A stretch of 64,000 bases of DNA. Origin: Xenopus tropicalis (taxonomy: Eukaryota; Chordata; Amphibia; Anura; Pipidae). Where the stretch lies: NCBI RefSeq assembly GCF_000004195.4, contig NC_030680.2:150020045-150084044 (forward strand), given 5' to 3'. Below, in pieces: positions 44,106 to 54,409 of the stretch (positions within the stretch are counted from its first letter, which is position 1; every line of letters starts with the position of its first letter). The notes beneath the pieces are model-generated. The model worked only from the letters and a program-made list of their open reading frames with translations. It searched no databases and was not told where the DNA came from. The translations under genes were made by a program, and so were the position numbers.

Positions 44106-45084
44106 GGTGAAATGTGAAAAGTGGGATCAAACAAACAATCAAATCTCTGTGCAATGTGACCACCCATGTGTTGTGCCAAATTGGGCTGATTTGATTGATT
44201 CCTGAGGCCACTGATAAGATCAGGGGCATAACCCTACAGTTGCAGGGGGCCCAGGAGTGTAGGGGGCCCAGTAAGGCCCAATTTCAATATATATCAATAG
44301 GTCAACTTCCCAATGTCTTGTGGCCCTAAATTGAGTTTGCTGTGGGGCCCAGTAACTTCTCTCGGCCAAGCACCATATCATTGGCCGGCCATTTATCCAA
44401 GATGATGGCCCAAACAAGCTGATCTCAGCGCAACTGGAGGGGATCTATGGCTCTTACCCACTGAGAAGGGATTTTAGTAAATAATTGTGATCCAATCAAT
44501 GATCTTCTAAGATGGATCTCCCTAAGGTGCCCAGTTAATGAGTAGCATATCTGGAATAGCCCAGAATTGTCCAACAATTTTAGTGTAAAACAGACTATTC
44601 CTGCACAAGGTCCAAGGCTTTTCGCTGGGGGGGACACAGTGTTTTCTAGATACAAACGTGTCTGGATTTTCTAGAATATTGGGCTGGGTTTAAGGTGGAT
44701 CAGAACCGTGCCAGTGGTTTGGCGCTCACGTAAGCCCAAAGCCCTGCTGATACGTTACTGAGCTTGTTTATATTTATGAGAAGGAAGATTTGAATCCAGA
44801 TGTGAAATTACAGTTTGCAGCTTCATTTCCATCGGTTCCTTCAAGGAAAACATTCATGGAAGGGTTAATAGGAGCCCCTTCTGGTCTGATTGTTCCTAAT
44901 GCACTAGAACAGGGCCGGCCCCTCAGGGAAATGGATCAGTTGGAAACTGACAGATGGATATACAGGAATAACATCTGCCAGCTGTGTTACATCCAGCGCC
45001 CTTCTGCCCACTATTTACTTACTCTCTATTATTATTCTCATTTATATATTAGCAACACATTTATACTGCACTATATAGAGACTG
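44106..45084. other. Intron with a hAT-like terminus
   Basis: At 44221 caggggcataaccctacagt followed by tgcagggggcccagg resembles a hAT-like left end. A reversed ggggcccagtaact near 44344 may be its inner mate. The rest is single-copy. Confidence 0.45.
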
Positions 45085-46876
45085 GGCATCCGCCCATCAG
45101 CCCCTGCCCCAGGGAGCTTACAATCTAAGGTCCCTATCACATTCCCATCAGTCCCTGCCCCAGTGAGCTTACAATCTAAGGTCCCTATCCCATCAGTCCC
45201 TGCCCCAGTGAGCTTATAATCTAAGGTCCCTATCACATTCCCATCAGTCTCTGCCCCAGTGATCTTATAATCTAAGGTCCCTATCACATTCCCATCAGTC
45301 CCTGCCCCAGTGAGCTTACAATCTAAGGTCCCTATCCCATTCCCATCAGTCCCTGCCCCAGTGAGCTTACAATCTAATGTTCTTATCCCATTCCCATCAG
45401 TCCCTGCCCCAGTGAGCTTACATTCTAAGGTCCCTATCCCATTCCCATCGTCCCTGCCCCAGTGAGCTTACAATCTAAGGTCCCTATCCCATTCCCATCA
45501 GCCCCTGCCCCAGTGAGCTTACAATCTAAGGTCCCTATCACATTCCCATCAGTCCCTGCCCCAGTGAGTTTACAATCTAAGGCCCCTATCACATTCCCAT
45601 CAGTCCCTGCCCCAGTGAGCTTACAATCTAAGGTCCCTATCACATTCCCATCAGTTCCTGCCCCAGTGAGCTTACAATCTAAGGTCCCTATCCCATTCCC
45701 ATCAGCCCCTGCCCCAGTGAGCTTACAATCTAAGGTCCCTATCCCATTCCTATCAGTCCCTGCACCAGTGACCTTACAATCTAAGGTCCCTATCACATTC
45801 CCATCAGTCCCTGCCCCAGTGAGCTTACAATCTAAGGTCCCTATCCCATTCCTATCAGTCCCTGCACCAGTGACCTTACAATCTAAGGTCCCTATCACAT
45901 TCCCATCAGTTCCTGCCCCAGTGAGCTTACAATCTAAGGTCCCTATCCCATTCCCATCAGTCCCTGCCCCAGTGAGCTTACAATCTAAGGTCCCTATCCC
46001 ATTCCCATCAGCCCCTGCCCCAGTGAGCTTACAATCTAAGGTCTCTATCCCATTCCCATCAGCCCCTGTCCCAGTGAGCTTACAATCTAAGTTCCCTATC
46101 ACATTCCCATCAGCCCCTGCCCCAGTGAGCTTACAATCTAAGGTCTCTATCCCATTCCCATCAGCCTCTGTCCCAGGGAGCTTACAATCTAAGGTCTCTA
46201 TCCCATTCCCATCAGCCCCTGTCCCAGGGAGCTTACAATCTAAGGTCTCTATCCCATTCCCATCAGCCCCTGCCCCAGTGAGCTTACAATCTAAGGTCCC
46301 TATCACATTCCCATCAGCCCCTGTCCCAGGGAGCTTACAATCTAAGGTCCCTATCACATTCCCATCAGTCCCTGCCCCAGTGAGCTTACAATCTAAGGTC
46401 CCTATCCCATTCCCATCAGTCCCTGCCCCAGTGAGCTTACAATCTAAGGTCCCTATTCCATTCCCATCAGCCCCTGCCCCAGTGAGCTTACAGTCTAAGG
46501 TCCCTATCACATTCCCATCAGCCCCTGCCCCAGTGAGCTTACAATCTAAGGTCCCTATCCCATTCCCATCAGCCCCTGCCCCAGTGAGCTTACAATCTAA
46601 GGTCCCTATCACATTCCCATCAGTCCCTGCCCCAGTGAGCTTACAATCTAAGGTCCCTATCCCATTCCCATCAGTCCCTGCCCCAGTGAGCTTACAATCT
46701 AAGGTCCCTATCCCATTCCCATCAGTCCCTGCCCCAGTGAGCTTACAATCTAAGGTCCCTATCCCATTCCCATCAGTCCCTGCCCCAGTGAGCTTACAAT
46801 CTAAGGTCCCTATCCCATTCCCATCAGCCCCTGCCCCAGTGAGCTTACAGTCTAAGGTCCCTATCCATTCCCATTA
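45085..46876 (+). repeat. 51-bp minisatellite, about 35 copies
   Basis: The unit is cagtgagcttacaatctaag plus gtccctatcccattcccatc plus agtccctgccc (51 bp = 17 codons). Because no copy has a stop, one plus-strand frame is open for 471 codons and one minus-strand frame for 392. The 17-residue peptide repeat is compositionally simple on both strands. Variants (ccta/caca, tccc/gccc, gtcccag) show block copying. The source sequence, a gagcttacaatct tail, also appears in the 300-bp repeat at 2741-3740. Confidence 0.93.
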
Positions 46877-47103
46877 AGTTTATTCATAGGCTCCTACAAT
46901 ATGCAGATGGTTCTTCTATATTTATCCCTGTCTGTCAGAATTAATCATCTGAGCTGTCAGCCTAAGATCTGTTCTTGGTGGCTATAAAGACAGTATTGCA
47001 GTTATAGCAATGTTTAGCCAGTAAATATCAAAACAAATGTTTGTTTTTTAAAACACAGGGCTGTACATAGCCTTGGCATGTTGGGGGGCTTTTTGTGGGA
47101 TCT
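46877..47103. other. Single-copy spacer
   Basis: Nothing was recognised. Confidence 0.35.
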
Positions 47104-47662
47104 TTAAAGGGACCCTGCCATGATATTTATGGGGCTGTTTATCTCTAAATGACCCTGTTACACAGCAAATAATTCCCTCTGCCATTTAACCCTTTATTCT
47201 TCAACCAACAAATGTATTTGTAGCTGTAATATTGGTGTGTAGGCGCCATCTCAGTGCCTTGTGCCTGAGTCTGAGCTTTCAGCCAGCGCTACACATTAGA
47301 ACTGCTTTCAGCTAACCTATTGTTTCTCCTACTCCCATGTAACTGGAGGAGTCCCAAGCTGGACTTGGATTTCTTACTATTGAGTGCTATTCTGATACCT
47401 ACTGGGAGCTGCTATCTTGCTCCCTTCCCATTGTTCTGCTGATCGGCTGCTGGGGGTGAGGGGGGGGGATATCACTCCAACTTGCAGCGCAGCAGTAAAG
47501 TGTGAGTGAAGTTTATCAGAGCACAGGTCACATGGCTGTGGCACCCTGGGAAATGAAGAATATGGCTAGCCCCATGGGAAAAACAGATTACAATGCAGGA
47601 GAAGCTCTATTAACCGATGGGTTTTGAAAAATATATATTTTCCCATGACAGTATTGCTTTAA
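47104..47662. mobile_element. T2-like MITE, 559 bp
   Basis: TTAA lies at 47104-47107 and 47659-47662. The left end is TTAAAGGGACCCTGCCATG and the right end is cccatgacagtattgctttaa, reduced here to its inverse core catgacag. The inner sequence (gtaggcgccatctcagtgcc, ggtcacatggctgtggcacc) is that of a separate subfamily from 19146-19643. Confidence 0.85.
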
Positions 47663-48180
47663 GGCATAAGGCTCCTTTCCAAGGAATCCGACCCATTTCT
47701 CAGCTAGAAGCTTAAATATTTCTCTAGCATCGCATTACTTTCCGTTCTATAATATAGAAATTAATGACAGTTCTGAAAACAAAGTCTGATTGGCTCAATT
47801 AATTAGCAGCGCCGCTGTAGGGCAAATAAGAGAAATAAGTTATAAAAAGTAACAATAACAATAAAACTGGAGCCTCACAGAGCAATAGGGTTTGGCTGCC
47901 GGGGTCAGTGACCCCCATTGGAAAGCTGGAAGAAGAAGGCAAATAATTCAAAAACTATACCAAATAAATAATGAAGACCAATTGAAAAGTTGCTTAGAAT
48001 TGGCCATTCTATAACATATTGTTTAATTCTCACAATGTATTTGAAATATTACCCAGGTAGCAACGTAACAAAGAAATCGTTCATTTCCCTAAAAAGAAAC
48101 AGCTTTAATGCCTTTCTCCCCTAATGACTTAATAAAAGACCTAGAACATTTGTGGCTTTGCAGCCTGGGGGGGGGGGGGG
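47663..48180. other. Intron with a partial T2-like MITE and poly-G tract
   Basis: About 47836-48030 is the right part of the 19146-type MITE (aaaactggagcctcacagag, ggggtcagtgacccccattg, aataatgaagaccaattgaa). A run of G lies at 48168-48181. Confidence 0.7.
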
Positions 48181-48181
48181 G

Positions 48182-48600
48182 CTGATCCCTATAAACTGTA
48201 GGCTGTAGCTGACGGAATGCAAACGCCATAAATTCCACAATTTTTAGCCTGAAAAAAAAACCGGATTAGTCCTTCCAGCATTCCTTCTCCCATAATAACG
48301 AAGCCATTAATTGCGTTTCATCACAAATAAAGCACCGTAATATTTATGGCCGTAGCCGGCGATCTAATGACTCGGGGGCAAGATGTTAAGTGTCGCGGCG
48401 TGTTCCACATGTTCCTTGCGCTGCTCCTGAAGGCTCTGGAGGCCATTAAATTTAATGAAGCCATCTGCTATGGGATGGAAGAGCAAACACAATCCATTGT
48501 TCTCCGCTGCCATTTTATACAGATGGCGTTCCGTGTTCCGCGTCCCCCCGGCAGGAAACGCCATGTTCCTCTCAATGTGCGCGGTTTGGGGGTTTCATGT
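48182..48600. other. Single-copy segment; possible conserved non-coding DNA
   Basis: It has rich, non-repetitive sequence with CpG words and AT-rich homeodomain-like strings (agccattaattgcgtttcat, attaaatttaatgaagccat). No splice-bordered coding segment was found on either strand. The label rests on texture only. Confidence 0.3.
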
Positions 48601-48798
48601 TCGGAACTTCTTTTGTGCAGCGGGCGAAGGTTTATTAAATACAGGCATGGGACCTGTTATCCAGAATGCTCGGGACCTGGGGTTTCCGGATAAGGGATCT
48701 TTCCATAATTTGGATCTCCATCACTTAAGTCTGCTAAAAATCATTCAAATACTGAATAAACCCAATAGGATTGTTCTGCCCCCAATAAGGGGTAATTA

Positions 48799-50330
48799 CA
48801 GTGGCTTGCAAAAGTATTCGGCCCCCTTGAACTTTCCCACATTTTGTCACATTACAGCCACAAACATGAATCCATTTTATTGGAATTCCCCGGGAAAGCC
48901 CAATACAAAGTGGGGTACACGGGAAAGCCCAATACAAAGTGGGGTACACGTGAGAAGTGGAAGGAAAATCATACATGATTCCAAACATTTTTTACAAATA
49001 ACTAAGTGCAAAGTGGGGTGTGCGTAATTATTCAGCCCCCTGAGTCAATACTTTGTAGAACCCCCTTTTGCTGCAATTCCAGCTGCCAGGCTTTAGGGTA
49101 TGTCTCTACCCGCTTTGCCCATCTACAGACTGAAATCCTTGCCCATTCTTCTTTGCAAAACAGCTCCAGCTCAGTCAGATTAGATGGTCAGCCTTTGGGA
49201 ACAGCAGTTTTCAGATCTTGCCACAGATTCCCCATTGGATTTAGATCTGGGCTGTGATTGGGCCAGTCTAACACATGGATATGTTTGGGTTTAACCCATT
49301 GTTGCCCTGGTTTTATGTTTAGGGTCGTTGCCCTGCTGGAAGGGAACCTCCGCCCCAGTCTCAAGTCTTTTGCAGACTCCAAGAGGTTTTCTTCCAAGAT
49401 TGCCCTGTATTTGGCTCCATCCATCTTCCCATCAACTCTGAGCAGCTTCCCTGTCCCTGCTGAAGCCCCCCCAGAGCATGATGCTGCCCCCCCATATGTG
49501 ACAGTGGGGATGGTGGGTTCAGAGTGATGTGCAGGGTTAGTTTTCCGCCACACATAGCGTTTTGCATTTTGGCCAAAAAGTTCCATTTTGGTCTCATCTG
49601 ACCAGAGCCCCTTCTCCCACATGTTTGCTGCCCCCCCCCACATGGCTTGTGGCAAACTGCAAACGGAACTTCTTATGGTTTTCTGTTAACAATGGCTTTC
49701 TTCTTGCCACTCTTCCATAAAGGCCAACTTTGTGCAGTGCCCGACTAATAGTTGCCTATGGACAGATTCCCCCCCCTGAGCTGTAGATCCCTGCAGCCCC
49801 CCCAGAGTCACCATGGGCCTCTTGGCTGCATTTCTGAATGATCGGTGGAACAGGGCTCCGTGGGAGGTTCAAGGCTTTGGGAATCTGTTTGTAGCCTAAG
49901 CCTGCTTTATATTTCTCAATAACTTTATCCCTGACCTGCCTGGTGTGTTCTTTGGGCTTCATGGTGTTGTTGCTCCCAATATTCCCTTAGCAACCTCTGA
50001 GGCCGTCACAGAGCAGCTGTATTTGTACTGACATTAGATTACACACAGGGGCACTCTATTTAGTCATTAGCACTCATCAGGCAATGTCTATGGGCAACTG
50101 ACTGCACTCAGACCAAAGGGGGCTGAATAATTACGCACACCCCACTTTGCAGTTATTTATTTGTAAAAAATGTTTGGAATCATGTATGATTTTCCTTCCA
50201 CTTCTCACGTGTACCCCACTTTGTATTGGGCTTTCCCGTGGAATTCCAATAAAATTGATTCATGTTTGTGGCTGTAATGTGACAAAATGTGGGAAAGTTC
50301 AAGGGGGCTGAATACTTTTGCAAGCCACTG
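48799..50330 (-). mobile_element. Tc1-like transposon, 1532 bp, inactive
   Basis: Inverted ends are cagtggcttgcaaaagtatt and aatacttttgcaagccactg. The target duplication is TA (48797-48798 and 50331-50332). The inverted arms are long, about 210-240 bp. Each carries the gcgtaattattcagccccc block, so this is a long-arm Tc1 type. The left arm has a 29-bp tandem duplication (48891-48919, 48920-48948). The transposase runs on the minus strand and is broken. Confidence 0.95.
49188..49962 (-). pseudogene. Tc1 transposase remnant
   Basis: The minus-strand N-terminal part (49962-49756) starts MKPKEHTRQVRDKVIEKYKA and continues with a helix-turn-helix of the paired-like DNA-binding domain. The frame then fails. 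A second open stretch (49655-49188) has WSDETKMELFG, carrying the first catalytic Asp, and later SPDLNPMGNLWQDLK. The block that should hold the second catalytic Asp is frameshifted. The third acidic residue, expected in ENLW, is Gly in this copy. At least two frame breaks and a lost catalytic residue make it inactive. Confidence 0.9.
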
Positions 50331-50941
50331 TATATCTTAGTTGGGATCAAGTACAGGTACTGTTTTATTATTACAGAGAAAAGGGAATCATTTAACCATT
50401 AAATAAACCCAATAGGGCTGTTCTGCCCCAATAAGGGGTAATTATATCTTAGTTGGGATCAAGTACAGGTACTGTTTTATTATTACAGAGAAAAGGGAAT
50501 CATTTAACCATGAAATAAACCCAATAGGGCTGTTCTGCCCCCAATAAGGGGTAATTATATCTTAGTTGGGATCAAGTACAGGTACTGTTTTATTATTACA
50601 GAGAAAAGGGAATCATTTAACCATTAAATAAACCCAATAGGGCTGTTCTGCCCCAATAAGGGGTAATTATATCTTAGTTGGGATCAAGTACAGGTACTGT
50701 TTTATTATTACAGAGAAAAGGGAATCATTTAACCATTAAATAAACCCAATAGGGCTGTTCTGCCCCAATAAGGGGTAATTATATCTTAGTTGGGATCAAG
50801 TACAGGTACTGTTTTATTACAGAGAAAAGGGAATCATTTTTAAAAATTAGAATTATTTGCTTATAATGGAGTCTATGGGAGATGGCCTTTCTGTAATTCA
50901 GAATGGATAATGGGTTTCTGGATAAAGGATCCCATACCTGT

Positions 50942-51120
50942 AGTAAATTCACACGCAAAGTGCATATTCCTAGTGATGAGCGAATTGCTTGCCAGGCATG
51001 GATTCACAGCAAGTAGAACCAATGGCCAAATGTGGAAATTCGCTGGGAACCCATGCCTGCCGAAAAAAATTCACTCATCATTATTTAGAGAGGTTATTAT
51101 ATGACCCCCTTATATATTTA
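50942..51120. mobile_element. Small inverted-repeat element (AGTGATGAGCGAATT), 50972-51082
   Basis: The left end is agtgatgagcgaattgcttg and the right end is aaattcactcatcattattt, inverses of each other. Inner words gcatggattcac and aacccatgcctgcc also pair. A relative lies near 20755. Confidence 0.7.
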
Positions 51121-51900
51121 TATATAGTGACCCCCGCTTAAGCGCCTCTTCCCCAGTGTAACCAATCCCAACTGGGCCAGTCTTTCCCCATAACTGAGAC
51201 TTCCCATACCCTTTACCAGCTTAGTTGCCCTTCTCTGGACCCTCTCTAACTCAATAATGTCCCGTTTGAGCACTGGAGACCAAAACTGAACAGCATATTC
51301 TAGATGGGGCCTTACCAGCGCTCTGTAAAGGGGAAGAATAACCCCCCTCCCGTGAATCTATACCCCTTTTAATACAGCTCAATACCCTGTTTGCCCTTGC
51401 AGCTGCTGCCTGGCATTGCTTGCTACAGCCAAGTTTATTATCTACAAGGACTCCAAGCTCCTTCTCCATTATGGACTTGCCTAGTGCAGTCCCATTAAGG
51501 GTATAAGTGGGGGCAGATTGTTACCCCCCAGGTGCATGACCTTACATTTATCCACATTAAATCCCATCTGCCACTTAGCCGCCCAGATTGCCAGTTTGCC
51601 CAGACCCTGCTGCAGGGATGCCCCATCCTGGATAGAACTGACTGGTCTGCAGAGTTCTGTCCCATCTGCAAACACTGATACATTACTTATAATACCCTCC
51701 CCTAAGTCATTTATGAACAAGTTAAACAAAAGTGGCCCCAGTACAGAACCCCGAGGGGCCCTTTGCATCATCCCACAATCCTGTCTATGTGAATAGAATA
51801 GAATAGACAGGGAACCAATCTTAGAGAAGGTCTGGGGCCAGGAACCCTGTAGACAAGGTGTTCGATAACAAGAGAAGTATAACCTGTACTGGCACACCCC
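51121..51900 (-). pseudogene. CR1-like LINE 3' fragment (reverse transcriptase remnant)
   Basis: Minus-strand frames contain APRGSVLGPLLFNLFINDLG, the reverse-transcriptase block before the catalytic motif. Next comes FADGTELC, where FADD would be expected, so the second catalytic Asp is lost. Further on are AAKWQMGFNVDKCKVMHLG and, after a frameshift, EKELGVLVDNKLG, KQCQAAAARANRVLSCIKRG and DSREGG. The order and wording fit the C-terminal half of CR1-type LINEs. The 5' part is missing, as is common for 5'-truncated copies. Confidence 0.88.
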
Positions 51901-53266
51901 AGGGTAGTAAGATAGACAGGCGGGGTAAAAAGAGCAGTGATTGGCTGATTGAGAGATTGATAGAAGAGGATTGGTGGCTCTACTGGTGATACCCTGCCTA
52001 AAGCAAAGGGACCCCCATATGGAATTGGAATCAAGCTTGTCTTACACTAAAGGGAATACAAACTTCTAGCAAGTATCCCAACAATGACCTTAAGCATAGC
52101 AACCCCCATATCCTACGTGGCACCAGTGTCTACTTTATATATAAATATGTGGTGCAACAACAAAGCCATCCCTTCCTCTCCACAACACCACGAGGGCTCA
52201 GTGTAACGGTTCTCCACTAGGGAGGCCAAGAAAGGATTATGGGGGATGAGAAGATGAACGGTAGAGGGCCTGAAAAGTAAAATAAACAATAAAAAACATT
52301 AAAACAATAAAATGAAGCCCTAACCAATGAATTTGTGGTTGCTGGGGCTCGGTGATTCCAACAACCAGAGATCATTTTCAGCTGGAAAGAGACTATAAAG
52401 AAGACCAACGGAAATGTTTCTCTGATCTGGTCCATCTATAACATCAACTTTGCCTTTAAAATATGAAGTACAAGTCCAGTATGTGTTAGTGTATTTTTGT
52501 AAATAATTGTTGCTGCAATGGGGTAAGGGGAATACAGGCTAAACATGATGTTTCTCATGTGATGGAGCTGATTATCTGAAGTCTACTGGAGAAACGTATG
52601 GGCAGGTCCAGTAACCCAGTCCATAGGAATCGCGTATCTACAATATCTACAACCATAATGGTTTCTCTCCTAAGATAATGACTTAGGTTCCCCCTGGATC
52701 TCATTGGTTCCCTCTCCAACATCTCCTTAAGGATTTCCCTCCACCCTTTTCCTCCATCTACATCTTTTCCTCCATCGTAAATAACAACAAACATTTGGAT
52801 ACGTTATCTCTGTAATGACTATTCTTCATTCAAACCAAAAGCCTTTGGCCATGACAGAAATGGTAGATCCAAGTCACACCCAAGCAGATCCACCCATTCA
52901 ACCAACCAGCAAGTAAAGTTCTCCAACAACGTTCCTGATCTGTTCTTTGAGCCGAAAGCATAGGAGCCGCGTAGTTCATTCCAGCAGCAATCACCATCCC
53001 CACAATGATCAGTGGAGCTCATTTACCTACAGGTCCATTTGGAATCAGGTTGGTTCTAGGCAGGTTCCAATCAGAAACTTGGGTGGAAAGCTTAGTTACA
53101 AGTTCTCAAGGTATTGGTGGGCATTGCCCCATCAATAGATTTATCATTGAGTGTTGAAGAACATCAAGAGTTGAAGAACATTTGATATATGATGAGGTTT
53201 TTCGTTCCCTCAGAACCATCTCATTTTATTGGCCAATGGCAACGAGGCCAGGCTTTGGCTACTTAC
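51901..53266. other. Intron upstream of the LINE, with a T2-like MITE fragment
   Basis: About 52210-52460 is a diverged T2-like MITE (aaacaataaaaaacattaaa, agactataaagaagaccaac). 52470-53266 is single-copy and adjoins the donor of the 134-bp exon. No second exon was found. Confidence 0.5.
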
Positions 53267-53400
53267 CGTGCTATCAACGTAGGCTTCTGTCCACACAACG
53301 TCGTGTTCCTGGTCAATGACTTTCGGCCGGCTCAGGACGTGAAGGTAGGCCATGACATTTTCTTGCACGTCGGCCAAGGTCGATATCTGAGTAAAAAAAC
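53267..53400 (-). CDS. cacna2d3: cacna2d3 exon (start of the Cache domain)
   Basis: This 134-bp exon has 44 full codons preceded by two bases (GT) that finish a codon begun in the previous exon. That intron is therefore phase 1, and the codon is probably Gly. Translation starts [15 protein letters not shown] and ends [11 protein letters not shown]. The acceptor is tttctctcaacag at 53401-53413 and the donor is GTAAGT at 53266-53261, both strong. The segment links the VWA domain to the first Cache domain. The Trp and the Tyr-x-Asp of WTEAYVD correspond to the strand that, in alpha2delta-1, contributes residues to the amino-acid/gabapentin pocket (recalled from published structures, not checked). 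The exon ends in phase 0, so it can join either the microexon at 40753-40736 or the exon at 22712-22641 without a frameshift. Confidence 0.95.
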
Positions 53401-54409
53401 CTGTTGAGAGAAAGAAATTAAGTGAGACGTCTAATTCATTCTAAAGAAAACAAGAACAGGACACGGTTTAATTGTACAATTTGTACTCGTTTCATATTGA
53501 ATAAATGTTTTAAGTATAGAAAAATAACCCTCTTCCTCTCCGGGGAACGCGAGAATGTTGGAAATATGTCGGAGGGGAGGCAAGTGTTGTGCTAATGAGG
53601 CAATTCAGTCATACAGTGCATGGGGGGCAGTACTGTGGTCCCATTCATGGGGGGTTCCTGGGAAATATTCTGATTTTCTTACAGTGATGGGAATACCTCC
53701 CACATTATATTTGGATGAGATGCTTTGAACTCAGTGCCACGTATCCTACTGAGGTATGCAACCTTCCTCATTGGCCCAATGTCTGGCAGAGATGGTGCAG
53801 CTCAGACTGGGGGGGGGGGCAGTTATGGACCCCTTGTAACTGTAACTTTAACTGGGAACTGCCTCATGTTTCATGTTATTGGTACTTGGCTAATGGTTCC
53901 CTGTGAGTCTGGCCACACCGGGGGGCACAGAGCGTTGGTGGGGGGCAGAAGAGCTTGAGGAACGGTGAGATTAGCAAAGAATGTTTATTTGTTCCCTTAG
54001 ATACTCATAAAAGTCCAGGCTCGGGGTTACTTAGGGTAAGATTTGGGGTGAACATGTTTGTGCAGCCTTAGATATTCTTGGAATGAGTTTTATAGAGATA
54101 CGTATAACTTGAACCAAAAGTAAATGTAGAATAATTCACTTTCTCCTCTTTGTCTCTGCCTTCTGTGAGGGGGTCATTAACCCAACACCAATCTCTAAGA
54201 TGCGATTATGTCTGTGTCACAACCTCCCACACATGTCCCATAGTCCCCATATTGTGTTATAATCCTCTCACAATAACCCAGGGGGGTAATATAATGTAAT
54301 TGGGTCTGTGGCCAATCAAACAGGGCCAGTAGCAGATATACAGTATGAATTAATACTTTTTCCCATATTCTGTACAGATAAATAGCCTAACACTATGGCT
54401 GAATAGATA
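53401..54409. other. cacna2d3: cacna2d3 intron upstream of the 134-bp exon
   Basis: The acceptor tract of the exon is at 53401-53420. The rest is single-copy, with a G-run at 53809-53818. The exon that should precede (end of the VWA domain, ending in phase 1) was searched for between 53401 and 64000 and not found, so this intron exceeds 10.6 kb. Confidence 0.6.

Larger units (their letters stand above)
48641..50941. mobile_element. Palindromic MITE with internal 112-bp array, copy 3, interrupted by Tc1
   Basis: The left end is acaggcatgggacctgttat and the right end is ggataaaggatcccatacct. The 112-bp units run in reverse orientation (ggatcaagtacaggtactgt, aataaacccaatagggctgt) from about 50337 to 50830. 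A 1532-bp Tc1-like element sits at the junction of the first unit. Removing it restores ggggtaattatatcttagtt as in the neighbouring units. Confidence 0.92.
40754..53266 (-). other. cacna2d3: cacna2d3 intron upstream of the microexon (12.5 kb)
   Basis: It holds T2-like MITEs, the 48- and 51-bp arrays, the Tc1-interrupted MITE and a CR1-like LINE tail. No other exon was recognised. Confidence 0.85.
15170..53400 (-). other. cacna2d3: Internal part of cacna2d3 (calcium channel alpha2delta-3), five exons and four introns
   Basis: Five coding exons on the minus strand join in frame (134, 18, 72, 81 and 75 bp; 380 bp in all). The product is the extracellular alpha2delta-3 subunit of high-voltage-activated calcium channels. 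From family knowledge this subunit is membrane-attached and promotes channel trafficking and synapse function. The visible exons cover the part after the VWA domain that forms the first Cache domain. Introns are 12513, 18023, 3644 and 3671 bp. Signature strings such as [23 protein letters not shown] and [12 protein letters not shown] agree with vertebrate alpha2delta-3 as I remember it, and fit alpha2delta-4 less well and alpha2delta-1/2 poorly. The flanking exons (end of the VWA domain upstream; the SSVDLSEVEWED region downstream) were looked for and not found, so the gene runs off both ends or has unrecognised exons at 1-15169. Confidence 0.92.

Noticed and set aside
45434..46877. 471- and 392-codon open frames
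   Set aside because: Pure 51-bp tandem repeat with no start context, domain or splice structure; open on both strands for the same trivial reason.
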